A stretch of 64,000 nt of DNA from Chryseobacterium pennipullorum (GTDB lineage: Bacteria > Bacteroidota > Bacteroidia > Flavobacteriales > Weeksellaceae): positions 1 to 64,000 of the forward strand of contig NZ_QNVV01000001.1 of assembly GCF_003384725.1 (NCBI RefSeq), in the 5' to 3' direction. The translations under genes and the position numbers were made by a program. Within the stretch, counting starts at the first letter, position 1; the number at the start of each line of letters is the position of its first letter. Shown here piece after piece: positions 9,527 to 18,251 of this stretch. The notes below the pieces were generated by a model. It had not been told where the DNA came from and ran no database searches. It saw nothing but the letters and a program-made list of their open reading frames with translations.

Positions 9527-9864
9527 ATTTCATTAAACCACTTATAAATATCAAATTCAGAAGGAATATTGAGTTTCTTCCTGAGCCGGTTTTTCCGGTT
9601 TTGAATAGCTTTGGGGGTTACAAAGATGCATGTCGCTACTTCTTTGGTGGTCATATTGAGCTTAAGATAAATACAAAAGATCAGTTCAGAGTTTTTAAGG
9701 TTAGGCTGTATAGCAGATAACTTTTCGAAAAAATCCGGATAGACCAATCTGAATTTATTAAGCAGACGGGGCGAATTGGCCTTCGCCAGTGCCATAATTT
9801 CGTCTTGTACCAGACTTTTTTGATTCAAATCCTCTAGGTTGGATTCAGGTTTTTTGTTTTTCAT
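9523..9864 (-). CDS. Short LuxR-type helix-turn-helix protein
   Basis: 113 residues. The C-terminal half (MTTKEVATCIFVTPKAIQNR, then KNRLRKKLNI) is the GerE/LuxR-like HTH typical of Bacteroidota regulators that normally carry a TPR and membrane sensor region in front. Here the DNA-binding part stands almost alone, with about 45 residues before it. The frame starts cleanly at an ATG, so it may be a natural stand-alone regulator or the surviving end of a longer gene; about 800 bp of non-coding sequence upstream would fit decay. The target is unknown. A 7-bp palindrome lies just upstream. Confidence 0.7.
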   Translation of the reverse strand: MKNKKPESNLEDLNQKSLVQDEIMALAKANSPRLLNKFRLVYPDFFEKLSAIQPNLKNSELIFCIYLKLNMTTKEVATCIFVTPKAIQNRKNRLRKKLNIPSEFDIYKWFNEI

Positions 9865-9890
9865 AATACGTTCTCATCTCTACTAATTTT

Positions 9891-9916
9891 CTGATGCTTC
9901 ATTTTTTATGCATCAG
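9891..9916. promoter_or_regulatory. Inverted repeat upstream of the HTH gene
   Basis: Perfect 7-bp arms ctgatgc (9891-9897) and gcatcag (9910-9916) are separated by 12 bp and lie 27 bp upstream of the HTH start codon. It could be an operator, perhaps autoregulatory; there is no independent support. Confidence 0.35.
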
Positions 9917-10692
9917 TACAAATCTTTTTTTCTTATCAATAGGGCTGATAATCCAAAATGGGCCATGACAATAATTTTTAGGTATTCAAAAATTCATTGG
10001 CTTTACTTAAAATAATTTAATATCACTTATTGCTGAACTTTCATCTCATACTTCAATTGCAAAAGATGTTAACATGAGTGACTATGTTATTTTTTTGTAT
10101 AAGGCAAAGAAAGAAAAAATGATTAAAATTTTCCTATAATAGCGTACCACATACATACCACGTTACATTTTTAATCAAAATATCCTAACTACTACTATCA
10201 AGCAGTTTTTGGAATGATCGGCTTTTCTTTTTGATGGGATAAAAGTAGCAGTTCTGGCATCCGATTTTTATGATCTCAATCAATACCCTTATTTTTTTTG
10301 ACATTAAAAAATAAAGATTTATTATGCTCAGATGGTATCCTATTTCGTCAATATTTGTGAAAAAAAGACGTTTCTTTATTCTCTAAAAAGTGTAAAGCTT
10401 ATTTATAATTCCTGAATGATGATGGAAGGTGTATTGATTTCATTAAGGCTGAGATCATATATAGCTGTATGACCTACCGGAAAGACGAGTTCCTATTCAC
10501 CGGATAAACTCCAACCATGAATATCATACTTGTACGGAAGACAGGAAAAAGTTTTATTCGAACTATATTTTGAGCGTCAATATATTGATCAATTGCTACT
10601 TTTACAGGATCTGACACTGTACAAACAGTCAAACAATACGAAAAAAGTATGGTAAATATGATAAAAATATGGTCTATTCGTTTCCTGGATCA
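9917..10692. other. About 780 bp without an intact gene
   Basis: AT-rich sequence with frequent stops in all frames between the HTH gene and the CAT-family gene. Only one stretch (10403-10560, listed separately) reads like former coding sequence. I see no RNA gene or mobile element. The region probably represents gene decay. Confidence 0.45.
10403..10560 (-). pseudogene. Possible remnant of a degraded coding sequence
   Basis: One minus-strand frame reads YKYDIHGWSLSGE, then a TAG, then ELVFPVGHTAIYDLSLNEI and a proper stop at 10403-10405. The composition resembles protein-coding sequence with a single internal stop. No family recognised and the 5' end is not visible. It could be chance. Confidence 0.25.
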
Positions 10693-11319
10693 TTACTTAT
10701 TGAGCTCTTTCTGAAATTCTTCCAGATAACGGGCGATATGAATTCCATCGGCCAGTCCGTGATGTGCTTCAATAGAAACAGGAAGGTATTTTCTACCCTC
10801 ACGGACGCAGAATTTTCCGAAAGAGATTTTGGGGACAGATTCGGAGGTATTAAAATCTGTTGGGTGAAGGATTGCAGTGAAGCTGCTCCAGGGAATCGTA
10901 GTATGCCGTACATGATCTTTTCCCAGCCTTTCATTGCTTAAGCGAAGTCCTGAAGATTGATGAACACCTCTTATTTCCTCCTGCAGGGCAGCATTGAATA
11001 TTTGAAAGTCTTCTGAAAAATGGGTAAATGAAAAGCCAAAAGTCCCATCCGGTCTTCCAATAGTGCTTCCTGCGTGAACGGTATCAAACTGAACCACCTG
11101 ACCATCAACAATCCTGAGCTTAAGCTCATCTACCATGTTTACCGCTACCATAGATTTATGAAAATAATACGCAAAAAAAGAATATCCATTTTCTTTCGCT
11201 GTTTCGTAAGCCTTCGTACAGTCTACTTCTGTGGTAAAACCAAAGTACGGACTAGCCATATTGGCAAAAAATTCAAAATGCTCCTTTCTGTTCCAGTTTT
11301 CAATATCTACAATCTTCAT
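10693..11319 (-). CDS. Chloramphenicol acetyltransferase-family (CatA-like) protein
   Basis: 208 residues, close to the length of type A CATs. The C-terminal catalytic motif is present (IEAHHGLADGIH, HHxxxDG, His near residue 189), as are the conserved N-terminal region (W-R-EHFEFF) and FTAILHPT-like block. CATs transfer acetyl from acetyl-CoA to chloramphenicol as trimers. Chromosomal Bacteroidota homologues of this family often have no proven resistance role, so activity on chloramphenicol is possible but not shown. Single gene, cytoplasmic, no mobile element next to it. Confidence 0.82.
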   Translation of the reverse strand: MKIVDIENWNRKEHFEFFANMASPYFGFTTEVDCTKAYETAKENGYSFFAYYFHKSMVAVNMVDELKLRIVDGQVVQFDTVHAGSTIGRPDGTFGFSFTHFSEDFQIFNAALQEEIRGVHQSSGLRLSNERLGKDHVRHTTIPWSSFTAILHPTDFNTSESVPKISFGKFCVREGRKYLPVSIEAHHGLADGIHIARYLEEFQKELNK

Positions 11320-11538
11320 CGATTTCTTATTTGTTACAAATTTCCGGAATTTTTACCATTTTTCAAATATGGAAAAAAAATAACAGCACTTTATTTTCAG
11401 GTCGTATTAGTAATGCATAATTCTTGCACTGGTAAGAAAACGCAATGTTTTGAAGACAGACAGGAGCCGTATATTTTACCTGCCCTCTTTGAGGCCGGAC
11501 TTTATTAAAAACAGATGTAAACAGATTCCATACCTATT

Positions 11539-11997
11539 ATGACAGAAATACAAAATTTTAAGGGAGACCGTTGGTCGGCGAGAAAGATTGATCATACCTA
11601 CCTGGTAAGCATTAAAAACCATTCAGGCATCATTGAAGCACTGACAGACTTTGTAAAGCATCACAATATCCGGGCGGGTGAAGTGACCGGAATTGGCGCG
11701 GTAAGTGAAGCCACACTTCGTTTTTTCAGTCCTGCAACGAAAAATTATGTTGATAAAACGTTTAAAGAGCAGATGGAAGTCACCAATATTTCGGGAAATA
11801 TTTCTGAGGTAGAAGGAAAACCCATGCTACATCTTCATATCACATTGGGAAGAGAGGACTATACAGCTTTGGCCGGCCATCTGCTGGATGCAACAATAAA
11901 TGGTGCGGGTGAATTTATTTTTTATACTCTTAACACGAAAGTACACAAGATAAAGGATGAGGCTACCGGAATCAACCTTTATGATTTTGAAAAATAG
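11539..11997 (+). CDS. PPC/DUF296-domain protein
   Basis: 152 residues covering one PPC (plants and prokaryotes conserved, DUF296) domain: GEVTGIGAVSEATLRFFS near the middle and the HLHITLGREDYTALAGHLL block with the conserved His residues. In plants the domain accompanies AT-hooks; bacterial stand-alone members form trimers and their role is unclear. No AT-hook is visible. It lies 45 bp before a Crp/Fnr gene on the same strand. Confidence 0.8.
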   Translation: MTEIQNFKGDRWSARKIDHTYLVSIKNHSGIIEALTDFVKHHNIRAGEVTGIGAVSEATLRFFSPATKNYVDKTFKEQMEVTNISGNISEVEGKPMLHLHITLGREDYTALAGHLLDATINGAGEFIFYTLNTKVHKIKDEATGINLYDFEK

Positions 11998-12042
11998 AAC
12001 GTCTTTGAACGGAAAACCTTATTTTTGATAAAATATTTTCCG

Positions 12043-12627
12043 ATGTTTGATGTCCTACTTTCCCATATTCAAAATAAAGTTGATATTTCCGACGCGCAAA
12101 TAAGCCGGGTACAGAGCTTTTTTACTTCAAAAAAACTTCGTAAGAAACAGTATCTCCTACAGGAAGGAGAAATCTGTAAAAATCTCTCTTTTGTAAGTAA
12201 AGGATTGCTGAAATCTTATTTTCTGGATGAAAGGGGAAATGAACACATCAATATGTTTGCTTTTGAGGGCTGGTGGATCTCAGATTTCAACAGCTTTATA
12301 CACCAGCAGAACTCCGTATTGAATATTGATGCTGTCGAAGAGACCGAAGTCCTGATGATTACGTTAGAAAATTACGAAAAGATGATGATTGAAATCCCGG
12401 TGATGGACCGTTATTTCAGGATTCTTTATCAAAATAGCCTGGTGACTAAAGATTACCGGCTTATCGTCTCCAACAGCTATACGGCTGAAGAAAAATATCT
12501 CCAGTTTGCAGAGAAAAATCCCGAAATGATCAAAAGGGTTCCTCACAATCTTATTGCTTCCTACCTTGGGCTGGCACCGGAAACAGTGAGCAGGATCCGT
12601 AAAAAAAATTCCGTTTCGGGCACTTGA
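12043..12627 (+). CDS. Crp/Fnr-family transcription regulator
   Basis: 194 residues from the ATG at 12043; an upstream TTG at 12025 would add six residues but is a weaker choice. The N-terminal half is a cyclic-nucleotide-type beta-roll (LLQEGEICKNLSFVSKGLLK). The C-terminal HTH (LIASYLGLAPETVSRIRKK) carries the E-x-x-S-R recognition pattern which in E. coli FNR reads the TTGAT half-site. It lacks the N-terminal cysteine cluster of FNR, so an Fe-S oxygen sensor is unlikely, and the cAMP-binding signature is poor. Two TTGAT-N4-ATCAA-type sites begin at its own stop codon, in front of the reductase gene, which suggests that it controls that gene. Confidence 0.85.
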   Translation: MFDVLLSHIQNKVDISDAQISRVQSFFTSKKLRKKQYLLQEGEICKNLSFVSKGLLKSYFLDERGNEHINMFAFEGWWISDFNSFIHQQNSVLNIDAVEETEVLMITLENYEKMMIEIPVMDRYFRILYQNSLVTKDYRLIVSNSYTAEEKYLQFAEKNPEMIKRVPHNLIASYLGLAPETVSRIRKKNSVSGT

Positions 12628-12690
12628 TCCAGATCAATTCATATGCATGATCCACATCAAGGATCTTCAGAAACTCCATCCATAATTTTG
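12624..12690 (+). promoter_or_regulatory. Two FNR-type boxes and -7 element before the PRISE reductase gene
   Basis: Box 1, TTGATCCAGATCAA (12624-12637), is an exact TTGAT-N4-ATCAA palindrome and overlaps the Crp/Fnr stop codon. Box 2, ATGATCCACATCAA (12647-12660), differs at one base; the centres are 23 bp apart. A -7 element TAATTTTG (TAnnTTTG) lies at 12683-12690. With a start about 5-7 bp further on, box 2 is centred near -42, a typical class II activator position. No good -33 element is visible, which fits an activator-dependent promoter. Confidence 0.6.
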
Positions 12691-12709
12691 TGAAAGAATT
12701 TTACAACTT

Positions 12710-13786
12710 ATGGAAAATAAAGAAAACATTGCATTGGTAGTAGGTGTTACAGGTATTACTGGAAGCAATCTTGCAGAAGAACTGATCTCTCAGGGTTGGA
12801 CAACCTGTGGACTGTCCAGAAATAAACACAGCAACATTCCGGGACTGCACTCCATAAAGGCAGATTTGATGGATCCAAAAACCCTTGTAGATGCTTTAGA
12901 AGGAATTTCACCTACTCATGTATATTTTACCACATGGATGAAAAATGACAGCGAAGAAGAAAACATCCGTGTCAACAGTGCGCTTGTGAGAAATATGCTT
13001 AATATCCTTGCCCCTAAAAAAACAGTACAGCATGTAGCGTTAGTTACCGGTCTGAAACATTATTTAGGGCCGTTCGAAGCGTACGCTAAAGCAGGAGTCT
13101 TGCCGGAAACGCCTGTCCGGGAAGAACATCCAAGACTCTCATTACCCAATTTCTACTATGCACAGGAAGATGAAGTCTATAAAGCTTCTGAAAGGGATGG
13201 ATTTACATGGAGTATTCACAGACCCCACACCGTGGTAGGACATGCTGTAGGAAATCTGATGAATATTGCTACAACTCTGGCTGTCTACGCTACCATATGC
13301 AAAGAAGCAGGGAGGAAATTTACCTGGCCGGGATCTGAAGCGCAATGGAATGGGATTTCGGATGTTACAGATGCAGGGATACTGGCTCAGCAATTGATCT
13401 GGGCTTCTACGACTCCATCCGCAAAAAATCAGGCATATAACATTACCAATGGTGACGTATTCCGATGGAAATGGCTCTGGAAAAGGCTTGCAGACTGGTT
13501 CGGGATAGAGGCAGATGGTTTTAACGGTGAGGTAAGACCACTGGAGAAACAAATGCAATATGACCAGCAAATCTGGAGTGAAATAGCCGATACCTATGAT
13601 CTTAAAGAAAAAAAGCTTGAGCATCTCGCATCAGCCTGGCACACCGATCTGGATCTTGGAAGACCGTTGGAAGTCATGTGTGATATGTCTAAAAGCAGGG
13701 CTTTGGGATTTTCCGCATTCAAAAGCACCGAGAATTCATTTAAAGAAGTTTTTGAAAGACTGAGAGCTGAAAGAATGATCCCTTAA
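12710..13786 (+). CDS. PRISE-type SDR reductase (progesterone 5-beta-reductase/iridoid synthase-like)
   Basis: 358 residues. The N-terminal Rossmann motif is GVTGITGSNLAEEL. The catalytic region NFYYAQEDEVYKA carries the Tyr of the PRISE family, followed by WSIHRPHTVVGHAVGN and the NGDVFRWKWLW block typical of these extended SDRs. Characterised members reduce activated C=C bonds of enones with NADPH; the native bacterial substrate is unknown. The gene lies 82 bp after a Crp/Fnr gene and behind two FNR-type boxes, and is followed by a terminator. Confidence 0.82.
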   Translation: MENKENIALVVGVTGITGSNLAEELISQGWTTCGLSRNKHSNIPGLHSIKADLMDPKTLVDALEGISPTHVYFTTWMKNDSEEENIRVNSALVRNMLNILAPKKTVQHVALVTGLKHYLGPFEAYAKAGVLPETPVREEHPRLSLPNFYYAQEDEVYKASERDGFTWSIHRPHTVVGHAVGNLMNIATTLAVYATICKEAGRKFTWPGSEAQWNGISDVTDAGILAQQLIWASTTPSAKNQAYNITNGDVFRWKWLWKRLADWFGIEADGFNGEVRPLEKQMQYDQQIWSEIADTYDLKEKKLEHLASAWHTDLDLGRPLEVMCDMSKSRALGFSAFKSTENSFKEVFERLRAERMIP

Positions 13787-13791
13787 TTATT

Positions 13792-13863
13792 AAAGGCCGG
13801 AAATGCAAAGCTGGAGAAAATAGTATTCCTTCTCAGCACTTTCCGGCTTTATAATTTTTTTTT
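13792..13863 (+). terminator. Hairpin terminator after the PRISE reductase gene
   Basis: The arms aaggccggaaatgc and gcactttccggctt pair with minor mismatches around a long loop and are followed by ataattttttttt. It lies 6 bp beyond the stop codon. Confidence 0.7.
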
Positions 13864-13891
13864 GGTTCCTCTATTTTGTACGAACACCTTG

Positions 13892-14695
13892 CTATATTTC
13901 GCCAGTCGTCCGCCCAAATTTCTGTTTGAATGACGAGTAAAAATGAGAAAGATTTTCAAATCCCAGATCAAGGTAGATTTCCGAAGGTTTTTTATTTTTG
14001 TTTTTAATTAAATGATACGCTTCTTTCAATCTCCTATCCTTCAGCCATTGTTGGGGTGAAGTGCCAAATACTTTCTTAAAATCTCTTTTAAACCCTGAAA
14101 GGCTGCATCCTGTGAGCTGGGCAAATACCTCCACCGGTACATTGAACATAAAGTTCTTATTCATAAATTCTTTCAGATTAATTTTATGAAGCCCGGAAAA
14201 GTCAAAAAGCAGATTTTTAAAATCCGGATCGCACTGCAGAAGAAGCTCTATTGCTTCCCGGACCTTTAAAGCAGCAAGTCGAGGCAGTATCTCTTTACTT
14301 TTGTTGATGTAAGGTATCAATGAAGCAAAATACCCGGAAAAGAAATCATCCGGCTCAAAAAACAAAGGCTGATGATCTGAAAACGGCTTTTCCCTGATCA
14401 GATTATTCTCAGCGGCATATTGTCTGAGTATTTCCTGATCCAACGTAATAGAGATAAATTGGTAACGGTCATTTTTTGAAGGATATTTGATGGTCCTGAT
14501 CAGTTGATTTTTCCTGACCAGTACCACCGTATTCTCCTTAATCACTGTTTTACCCTGTTCATGGAAAGCATGGGTTTCTCCGGACAGTTGAAATCCCAGA
14601 AAATGATCAGGAATAAACTCCTCATGGCCTCTGTAAATTTCAAAAGCACACGAATACACCAGTTTGTCAAAAATGATCTCAGAAGTTCTATCCAT
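13892..14695 (-). CDS. AraC-family transcription regulator
   Basis: 267 residues. The C-terminal about 95 residues contain two HTH motifs (VFAQLTGCSLSGFKRDFKKV and PSEIYLDLGFENLSHFYSSF) with the family's F-G-SPQQW linker. The N-terminal region is probably a cupin-like effector domain (GFQLSGETHAFHEQGKTVIKE). It is the last gene of a minus-strand unit SDR - HbpS-like - AraC, 18 bp after the HbpS-like stop, so it may respond to the substrate of those proteins. The effector is unknown. Confidence 0.87.
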   Translation of the reverse strand: MDRTSEIIFDKLVYSCAFEIYRGHEEFIPDHFLGFQLSGETHAFHEQGKTVIKENTVVLVRKNQLIRTIKYPSKNDRYQFISITLDQEILRQYAAENNLIREKPFSDHQPLFFEPDDFFSGYFASLIPYINKSKEILPRLAALKVREAIELLLQCDPDFKNLLFDFSGLHKINLKEFMNKNFMFNVPVEVFAQLTGCSLSGFKRDFKKVFGTSPQQWLKDRRLKEAYHLIKNKNKKPSEIYLDLGFENLSHFYSSFKQKFGRTTGEI

Positions 14696-14713
14696 CCTGC
14701 AAATATCTGAAAT

Positions 14714-15118
14714 TTAAGCTATAGCAGCAGCGCCTGCAGCGGCAATATCTTTATCCTGCTCCGGACTGCCACCAGAAGAACCGATAGCCCCTATGATTGT
14801 ACCCTCATGGTCTTTGATGATAACCCCGCCTGCAATGGTTAAAAGTCCCCCGTTAGAGTTTAACATTCCATAGGCATGAAGGTCAGCCCCTGAAATAATA
14901 GTTCCCATCACATCACTGTCTACCCCAAACATTACTGCAGTTTTTGCTTTTTTAACCGCAAAATCAATAACTCCATACCCACTGTCCAGCCTGGCAAAAG
15001 AAACCAGATGCCCTCCGTTATCCACAACAGCAATGCTTACCAGAATATTCAGGGATTTCGCTTTTTCTACTGCAGCATTTAATGCTTTTGCTGCTAAATT
15101 ATAAGTAATTCCCATCAT
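14714..15118 (-). CDS. GlcG/HbpS-family protein
   Basis: 134 residues from the ATG at 15118, just after the upstream SDR stop (TAG-C-ATG). A longer upstream frame is only the shadow of the SDR gene. It shows the whole HbpS/GlcG fold signature: LNAAVEKAKSLNILVSIAVV at the start, DNGGHLVSFARLD, AKKAKTA and GGVIIKDHEGTIIGAIGSSGG at the C-terminus. Family members bind haem or small molecules, or sit in glycolate and other catabolic operons. The role here is unknown; operon membership with SDR and AraC suggests a shared pathway. Confidence 0.82.
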   Translation of the reverse strand: MMGITYNLAAKALNAAVEKAKSLNILVSIAVVDNGGHLVSFARLDSGYGVIDFAVKKAKTAVMFGVDSDVMGTIISGADLHAYGMLNSNGGLLTIAGGVIIKDHEGTIIGAIGSSGGSPEQDKDIAAAGAAAIA

Positions 15119-15119
15119 G

Positions 15120-15908
15120 CTAGCTTTTTGCTGTCCAGGCATCGGCCTGAAGCTGTTTAACGAAATCTTCTGTTTCTTTGGGATGTACATTCCTGAAATT
15201 GCTGTGGTCATCCAAAGCGACATCAACAATAACATCTGCCATAGATTTCGGGTCGAGCTGATGGGCAAGAGATTCAGCAGCACCGTCAAAAGACGATTCA
15301 GGAGTAAAGTTGACGTTCGGATCATACCAGCGGAATATAGAATCTACTCCCCTGTCATTGAATCCTGTTCCAAATACTCCTGGATTGCACGTCGCAATTT
15401 TGATATTAAAAGGAGCCAGCTCAGTTTTCAGTCCTTCCGCAATAGATTCCAAAGCATGTTTGGATGCACAGTACGCGGCAACATACGGCACCGTCCACAA
15501 TCCGCCCATTGAAGAGGTGAAGACAATTTTTCCGGCCTTCTTTCCAACAATTTTTTTAATAAATCCCTGAGCAAGTTCCAGCGCTCCAAAAACATTGACA
15601 TCAAACATCGAGCGGATCAAATCTACTGGTTGTTCTGCAATGGGTCCGCCTTCCATAATCCCGGCATTGCTGATGAGAATATCAATATCATATTTTTTCA
15701 GAATATAAGCAATATCCCTGGAGTTTGTCACATCCAGTTTATCTGCTGTCAGTTCAATATTCTGTTCTTTCGCTTCACGGATTAAGTCACTTACCTGAGG
15801 ATAAACCTGAGCTGTTGCAATCACTTTATGTCCTTTTTTAGCGAGATCAAAAGCAGCAATTTTCCCGAATCCGCTTGCTGCACCTGTAATTAGAATTGTT
15901 TTACTCAT
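15120..15908 (-). CDS. Classical short-chain dehydrogenase/reductase
   Basis: 262 residues. The cofactor motif TGAASGFG lies at residues 8-15, the structural NAG motif in ISNAGIMEGG, catalytic Ser in FTSSMGG and the YxxxK motif in YCASK. A classical SDR oxidoreductase; the substrate cannot be given. First gene of the SDR - HbpS-like - AraC unit, whose next ATG starts one base after this stop. Confidence 0.87.
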   Translation of the reverse strand: MSKTILITGAASGFGKIAAFDLAKKGHKVIATAQVYPQVSDLIREAKEQNIELTADKLDVTNSRDIAYILKKYDIDILISNAGIMEGGPIAEQPVDLIRSMFDVNVFGALELAQGFIKKIVGKKAGKIVFTSSMGGLWTVPYVAAYCASKHALESIAEGLKTELAPFNIKIATCNPGVFGTGFNDRGVDSIFRWYDPNVNFTPESSFDGAAESLAHQLDPKSMADVIVDVALDDHSNFRNVHPKETEDFVKQLQADAWTAKS

Positions 15909-16094
15909 TGTATCTTTTTTTTATGTTTATACAAATTTCAAAGAATTAAGGGTACAAGTTATTGGTCCAAGGTCCAAATTTTTATTGCTGAAAAGCTCAA
16001 ATTACCAGGTGCTTCTACTGTAAGAAAAAAATATGAAAAAGCCGCAGGAAAAAGTTTTTCGGAAACTGAAAATTGCTAGGTACGGGATGGTTTA

Positions 16095-16622
16095 TCAGTT
16101 CATTTTTTTCAGAACCTTTTCAAAGGTATTGACATTCCTGCTAGTGAATTGATCTTTGAGGCTTTTCTTTCCCAATACTTTTCCAAAGGAAGATTCTAAC
16201 GTATTTCCTTTTGGTACCTGCCAATAAAAGATCGTATCGACGATTGCTGCTTTTTCGTTTTCAGTTTGAGAGGCTTTCTGAAATTCCTCCATTAAGGTAT
16301 TTTGAATTCCCGGAACTCCTACAAAAGCATAGATATGAGCGTCCTCCCTCTTTTCAAAAGGAATGCTACTCCAAAACCTGACTGTCTCTTCCTGAGATTT
16401 CACAAATAAGAAGGCCTCATAGGCAAATTGCTCAGACATTGCTTTTTCCAGAATAGTTTTTAATTTCTCAGCATTTTCATCTGAAGAGAATACAATATTT
16501 CCCGAAGCCAGCACTGAGCTTACCTCTTTCATTCCGGCATCTTTAAAAACCTGGCAGACATCTGCCATTTTCATATTGGTTCCTTTTACGTTTACGCCAC
16601 GGAGAAAAGCACAGTATTTCAT
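16095..16622 (-). CDS. DUF1697 protein
   Basis: 175 residues, the full family length. Begins with the DUF1697 signature YCAFLRGVNVKG, then MADVCQVFKDAG and VLASGNIVFSS, and ends FTSRNVNTFEKV. Function unknown in the family. Cytoplasmic single gene; 46 bp separate it from the membrane glycosyltransferase upstream. Confidence 0.85.
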   Translation of the reverse strand: MKYCAFLRGVNVKGTNMKMADVCQVFKDAGMKEVSSVLASGNIVFSSDENAEKLKTILEKAMSEQFAYEAFLFVKSQEETVRFWSSIPFEKREDAHIYAFVGVPGIQNTLMEEFQKASQTENEKAAIVDTIFYWQVPKGNTLESSFGKVLGKKSLKDQFTSRNVNTFEKVLKKMN

Positions 16623-16668
16623 AGGTTAGTTTTTAGGTTGCAGAGATTCGAATGTTTAGTCTTTCTTA

Positions 16669-18162
16669 TTAATCTACTCTAATATACAGATTATAGTCTG
16701 TTCCGGAAGGTTTCAAATGGTAGATTTTTTCCAGTATCTTATAATCACTTTGCAGGTGGTCTTTCACCCTGAATTCCTTTAAAAGTTTATAATGAGTCTG
16801 ATAATACAGTGAGTCGGCATGGTCGCCTTCATACAGATTTTTATAAGACAAAAGATACTTCGGTTTTCTCGTTTTAACGGTATTGATCCAATAATGGGTT
16901 TTATCCTTCACGATCTCTTCCTGAATCTTCTTGTCTACCAGTCCTACTTCATCAATTGTTTTTAAACCTGAAAAATACGGTACATACCCTGCCGGTTCCA
17001 GCAAAATCCATTGATTTTTATCTTTTTCATAAGTATTTAAAAACAATCCTATTGTTCTGCGGTAGTTCCATTCCCCATTTCCTGTGGCAATAGAATGAAC
17101 AGCCTGAAAAGCCAGCATCGGAAGAATATAAAATACAATAAGCAGAGAAAGCCATAGGTTTCTTTTCTGTTTCTGCTCCAGAACAAATATGAGAACAGGA
17201 ACGAACAGGAGAAGCTGAGGAACCCAGTAATACCAGTCAAAAAGACTTTTCTGCGAGATAAAAATGATCTGCTTGGTCCATCCGAATATAAAAATCATCC
17301 AAAGAAAATAGTTTCTCTTTTCCCTTTTTCTGATCAGGTAAATAAAACAGAGCAATTCAAAAATAAGGACGATTATCGTTACCGGATTAAAATTCCCTGG
17401 CAGTTTCATCATTCCCCAGAAATTCCCGAAACTTACCAAAAAGTAGCTGATGTGCTGCTCAAAAGTAAAGGTCTGTTCGTACAGCAGTTTTTTAGCGGTA
17501 ATGGTATTATTAACAAGTTCTCCAAAATAGAACCAGTTGAAAGCCACTGTTGACAGAACCCCAAGAATCCCACCGAAAACATAGTTCCATCTGATTTTCC
17601 GGTTCCACAATACATCCACTACAAATACAATTCCTAAAAAGATGACTGTATCTATCCTTGTAAACATGATGAGTACCGGCAGAAGTGTGAGCACCCACCT
17701 TTTCCCTTTATGGAAGCCATAATATAATAACACCATTTCCAGAAAAAACAGAATGCCATACTCCATTCCTAGAATTGAAATTTTAACAGCCGGTGGCAAA
17801 ATACCCATCAGAAATATAAAGACTGCTTTATGCCATGGGTTTCTAAGAACAAGATGTGAGAGAAACAAGGTTCCAACGGTAAACAGTATAGAATTGAAGA
17901 TTAAAAGAGGTTCAATAAAGTTTTCTTTACCAAAAATCAGGTTGAAGATATATGACACAAAAACATATAAATGAGTGGTGGAAGCAGAAATTTTAGTATC
18001 CCCGTTAAAGCCGATCACTCCATAGTCCAGTAGATTCTGGGCTACCCTCCAGGTAATAAAAGCATCCTCCTGAATGTAATGCGTTAATAAAAAAAGAAGT
18101 TTAAAGATAACCGTTATGATTACGGCGTAGATAGGGAACCTGCTATTCTTTGTTTCAGCCAT
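16669..18162 (-). CDS. Polytopic membrane protein, probable GT-C glycosyltransferase
   Basis: 497 residues with about ten predicted membrane helices in the first about 370, followed by a soluble tail. Near residue 30 a QEDAFITWR segment in the first external loop gives an acidic pair in the place where GT-C fold enzymes keep their catalytic acidic residues. This suggests a polyprenyl-phosphate-sugar-dependent transferase in the inner membrane. Acceptor and sugar are unknown. It lies next to a DUF2723 protein, another GT-C-like family, separated by a terminator. Confidence 0.65.
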   Translation of the reverse strand: MAETKNSRFPIYAVIITVIFKLLFLLTHYIQEDAFITWRVAQNLLDYGVIGFNGDTKISASTTHLYVFVSYIFNLIFGKENFIEPLLIFNSILFTVGTLFLSHLVLRNPWHKAVFIFLMGILPPAVKISILGMEYGILFFLEMVLLYYGFHKGKRWVLTLLPVLIMFTRIDTVIFLGIVFVVDVLWNRKIRWNYVFGGILGVLSTVAFNWFYFGELVNNTITAKKLLYEQTFTFEQHISYFLVSFGNFWGMMKLPGNFNPVTIIVLIFELLCFIYLIRKREKRNYFLWMIFIFGWTKQIIFISQKSLFDWYYWVPQLLLFVPVLIFVLEQKQKRNLWLSLLIVFYILPMLAFQAVHSIATGNGEWNYRRTIGLFLNTYEKDKNQWILLEPAGYVPYFSGLKTIDEVGLVDKKIQEEIVKDKTHYWINTVKTRKPKYLLSYKNLYEGDHADSLYYQTHYKLLKEFRVKDHLQSDYKILEKIYHLKPSGTDYNLYIRVD

Positions 18163-18214
18163 TATGTATTTTTAGTTTCACAAATATAATCTTAAAATTC
18201 AGGATTCCCAATAA

Positions 18215-18244
18215 CAAAAAAAAACGGAACCGAAGTTCCGTTTT
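18215..18244 (-). terminator. Terminator of the DUF2723 gene
   Basis: A perfect 10-bp stem (18221-18230 with 18235-18244) has loop cgaa, and a run of A on the left reads as a T run on the minus strand. It starts 8 bp after the stop codon. Confidence 0.88.
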
Positions 18245-18251
18245 AAAATAT

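Noticed and set aside
10693-11319. Reading the CAT-family gene as an acquired resistance gene
   Set aside because: The motif supports the family, but no mobile element or plasmid sign is nearby and chromosomal homologues are common.
11413-11508. Plus-strand 31-codon ORF with two Cys between the CAT-family and PPC genes
   Set aside because: No leader, no family and no terminator; possibly chance or the tail of a lost gene.
12025-12042. Upstream TTG start for the Crp/Fnr gene
   Set aside because: The ATG at 12043 gives the usual family start; the extension shows no family similarity.
15119-15325. Longer N-terminus for the HbpS-like gene
   Set aside because: It lies wholly inside the SDR gene in another frame; the ATG at 15118 follows the SDR stop directly.
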